Shown here piece by piece: positions 34,093 to 35,766 of a DNA stretch of 35,766 bases. Each line of letters starts with the position of its first letter. Position 1 is the stretch's first letter. The position numbers and the translations under genes were made by a program. Under the pieces are notes generated by a model. It worked only from the letters and a program-made list of their open reading frames with translations, ran no database searches and was not told where the DNA came from. Source of the DNA: Pseudomonadota bacterium (lineage in GTDB: Bacteria > Pseudomonadota > Gammaproteobacteria > Xanthomonadales > Rhodanobacteraceae); NCBI GenBank assembly GCA_018241365.1, contig JAFEDX010000008.1, positions 1-35,766 of the forward strand. The letters are read 5' to 3'.

Positions 34093-35205
34093 ATGGATAT
34101 CGGATATTTCCTCAAGCTGATGATGGATCGCGGCGCCTCGGACATGTTCCTGTCCACCGGCACGCCGGTGCACATCAAGATCGAAGGCAGGCTGGCTGCG
34201 CTCGGCACTTCGCCGCTGCCGTCGGGCATGGTGAAGAAGATTGCCTACTCGCTGATGGACGAGGGCTCGGTCCCGAAGTTCGAGCGCGAACTCGAATACA
34301 ACATGGCGCTGGCGGTGAAGGATGTCGGCCGTTTCCGCGTCAACGTGTTCAAGCAGCGCGGCGAAGTCGCGCTGGTGATCCGCGCCATCAAGAGCGACAT
34401 CCCCACGATCGAGGAGCTGCTGCTGCCGCAGATCTACAAGAAGCTGATCATGGAACCGCGCGGACTGATCCTGGTGGTCGGCGCCACCGGCTCGGGCAAA
34501 TCCACCACGCTGGCCTCGATGATCGACTACCGCAACAGCAATGCTGCCGGCCACATCCTGACGGTCGAGGACCCGATCGAGTTCCTGCACAAGCACAAGA
34601 AATCCATCGTCAACCAGCGCGAAGTCGGCCTCGACACCCACAGCTACCACGAGGCGCTGAAGAACGCGATGCGCGAGGCGCCGGACGTGATCCTGATCGG
34701 CGAAATCCGCGACACCGACACCATGGACGCCGCGATCGGTTTTTCGGAAACCGGCCACATCTGCCTCGCGACGCTGCACTCCAACAACGCCGACCAGACC
34801 ATCGAGCGCATCCTCAACTTCTTCCCCGAGGCCGCGCACAAGAACATCCTGATGAACCTCGCCTTGAACCTGAAGGCGATCATTTCGCAGCGCCTGGTGG
34901 TCGGCAAGGACGGCCGCCGCCGCCCGGCGACGGAGGTGCTGATCAACACGCCGCACATCCGCGACCTGCTGCGCCGCGGCGAGGTGCACGAGATCAAGCT
35001 GGCGATGGAACGCAGCCTGGAGGAAGGCATGCAGACCTTCGACCAGTCGCTGTTCAAGCTGTACAAGGAAGGCACCATCGACCTCGAGGAAGCGCTGTCG
35101 AAGGCGGACTCTCGCGACGGCCTCGCGCTCAAGATCCGGCTGGCCGAAGGCGCGACCGGCACCGACCTGCCGCAGGATGACCCGTACGGGATGGGCGTCG
35201 GCTGA
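34093..35205 (+). CDS. pilU: Type IV pilus retraction ATPase PilU
   Basis: A 370-residue hexameric ATPase that assists PilT in pulling in type IV pili. Walker A GATGSGKST at residues 130-138; Asp box ILTVEDPIEFLH; Walker B VILIGEIRD; His box GHICLATLHSNNA. The N-terminus MDIGYFLKLMMDRGASDMFL and the C-terminal tail favour PilU over PilT. ATG 34093 is preceded by GGGGA. The usual pilT neighbour is not in the window; on the other side lies the DUF4398 pair on the opposite strand. Confidence 0.92.
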   Translation: MDIGYFLKLMMDRGASDMFLSTGTPVHIKIEGRLAALGTSPLPSGMVKKIAYSLMDEGSVPKFERELEYNMALAVKDVGRFRVNVFKQRGEVALVIRAIKSDIPTIEELLLPQIYKKLIMEPRGLILVVGATGSGKSTTLASMIDYRNSNAAGHILTVEDPIEFLHKHKKSIVNQREVGLDTHSYHEALKNAMREAPDVILIGEIRDTDTMDAAIGFSETGHICLATLHSNNADQTIERILNFFPEAAHKNILMNLALNLKAIISQRLVVGKDGRRRPATEVLINTPHIRDLLRRGEVHEIKLAMERSLEEGMQTFDQSLFKLYKEGTIDLEEALSKADSRDGLALKIRLAEGATGTDLPQDDPYGMGVG

Positions 35206-35766
35206 CCGAGGCGCAGTCCCGGTGCAACCCGGGTGCATTTGGATTTCACTCGTCTCACCCGCGAGAGCAGCGATGTCGCGATGGTTCCGCTCGCCTACTC
35301 GCCACATCCCTGTGGCTCGCCCTTCGGGCCGCCTACGGCGTTCAAACCGGCAGTCCCTGCCGGTTTAGTCAGCGGCGAGCGGGGTACTTTTTGTTTCGTC
35401 AAAAAGTACCCAAAAACCATTGCGCCTGTGGCGGTGGTCGAACGAACGTCGTGTTCGTTCGACTGCCCTGCGATGCTCGCCGAACGGCGGCCACGCCGAA
35501 CTCGCACTTCCATGTGCTCAAACATTCGGCGCTTGCTACGCCGTTCGGCTGTGCTTCTCGGCACCGCCAACGGCGCGTTTGTCGCTTCGCTCCCGGCCAT
35601 CCATGGCTTGTACCGCTGCAGACTGCGGAATCGAAGGTCATGGATGACCGGCAACGAAGCAAAGCTCTTCCCGCGCCCTCGCACGACTCTGAGCATCGCA
35701 GCGCCAAGCGGGAGCAAGGCGCGCATGTTTGAGGCCATGGATGGCCGAGTTCGCGCCGGCCCGCTT
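35206..35766. repeat. Non-coding block with several perfect inverted repeats
   Basis: No credible gene to the window end. Inverted repeats: 35344-35366 (10-bp arms AAACCGGCAG/CTGCCGGTTT, loop of three), 35382-35411 (12-bp arms GGGTACTTTTTG/CAAAAAGTACCC, loop of six), 35437-35463 (11-bp arms GTCGAACGAAC/GTTCGTTCGAC, loop of five) and a distant pair 35479-35489 with 35539-35549 (GCCGAACGGCG/CGCCGTTCGGC). The first could end pilU transcription, though it lacks a T-run. The rest reads like an intergenic repeat family and may continue past the window. Confidence 0.7.

Overview
The window is GC-rich chromosomal DNA that most resembles a gammaproteobacterium of the Xanthomonadales/Lysobacterales, probably Rhodanobacteraceae-like. 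The grounds are the type II secretion gene order E-F-G-H-I-J-K-L-M-N-D (the xps order of Xanthomonas, with no separate gspC), abundant GTAG-headed REP repeats with REP-associated tyrosine transposases (RAYTs), and a PilU gene. Genus and species cannot be fixed from sequence alone. I see no tRNA, rRNA or CRISPR array.

Layout. 1-6.6 kb: two paralogous signal-peptide-bearing secreted proteins of unknown function on the - strand (175-1689 and 5030-6538), each with its own hairpin terminator. Between them lie a TPR-sulfotransferase, dense REP clusters and a first RAYT. 6.8-19.1 kb: a Wzm-like ABC permease without a visible ATPase partner, then gspE, a second RAYT inserted between gspE and gspF inside a pair of almost identical 81-bp REP pairs, and a tightly overlapping gspFGHIJKLMND block. 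19.3-30.4 kb: a - strand operon transcribed from 30372 to 19296. It holds a GT2-GT2 glycosyltransferase, cystathionine beta-synthase, a cystathionine gamma-synthase/lyase family enzyme, an 1110-residue sulfotransferase-GT2-GT4 fusion, and the four genes of GDP-D-glycero-alpha-D-manno-heptose synthesis (hddA, gmhA, hddC, gmhB). 30.5-31.9 kb: a divergent GT4 glycosyltransferase. 32-35.2 kb: a DUF465 protein, an OmpA-like/coiled-coil protein, a DUF4398 lipoprotein and pilU. 35.2-35.77 kb: a non-coding block full of perfect inverted repeats.

How the parts fit (inference): the window is mainly cell-envelope and export machinery. The T2SS moves folded proteins across the outer membrane, and the two secreted paralogs next to it are candidate cargo. 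The heptose operon supplies an activated heptose and several glycosyltransferases for a surface glycan or glycoprotein, with two sulfotransferase domains as possible decorating enzymes.

The most unusual observation is in gspI. Two 90-bp-periodic REP units sit between gspH and the conserved GspI prepilin sequence and are read through in frame. The apparent prepilin leader is therefore 64 residues long and mostly REP-encoded. Both RAYTs are flanked by direct copies of a REP pair from their own loop family. Two stop codons (second RAYT, gmhB) are supplied by REP sequence.
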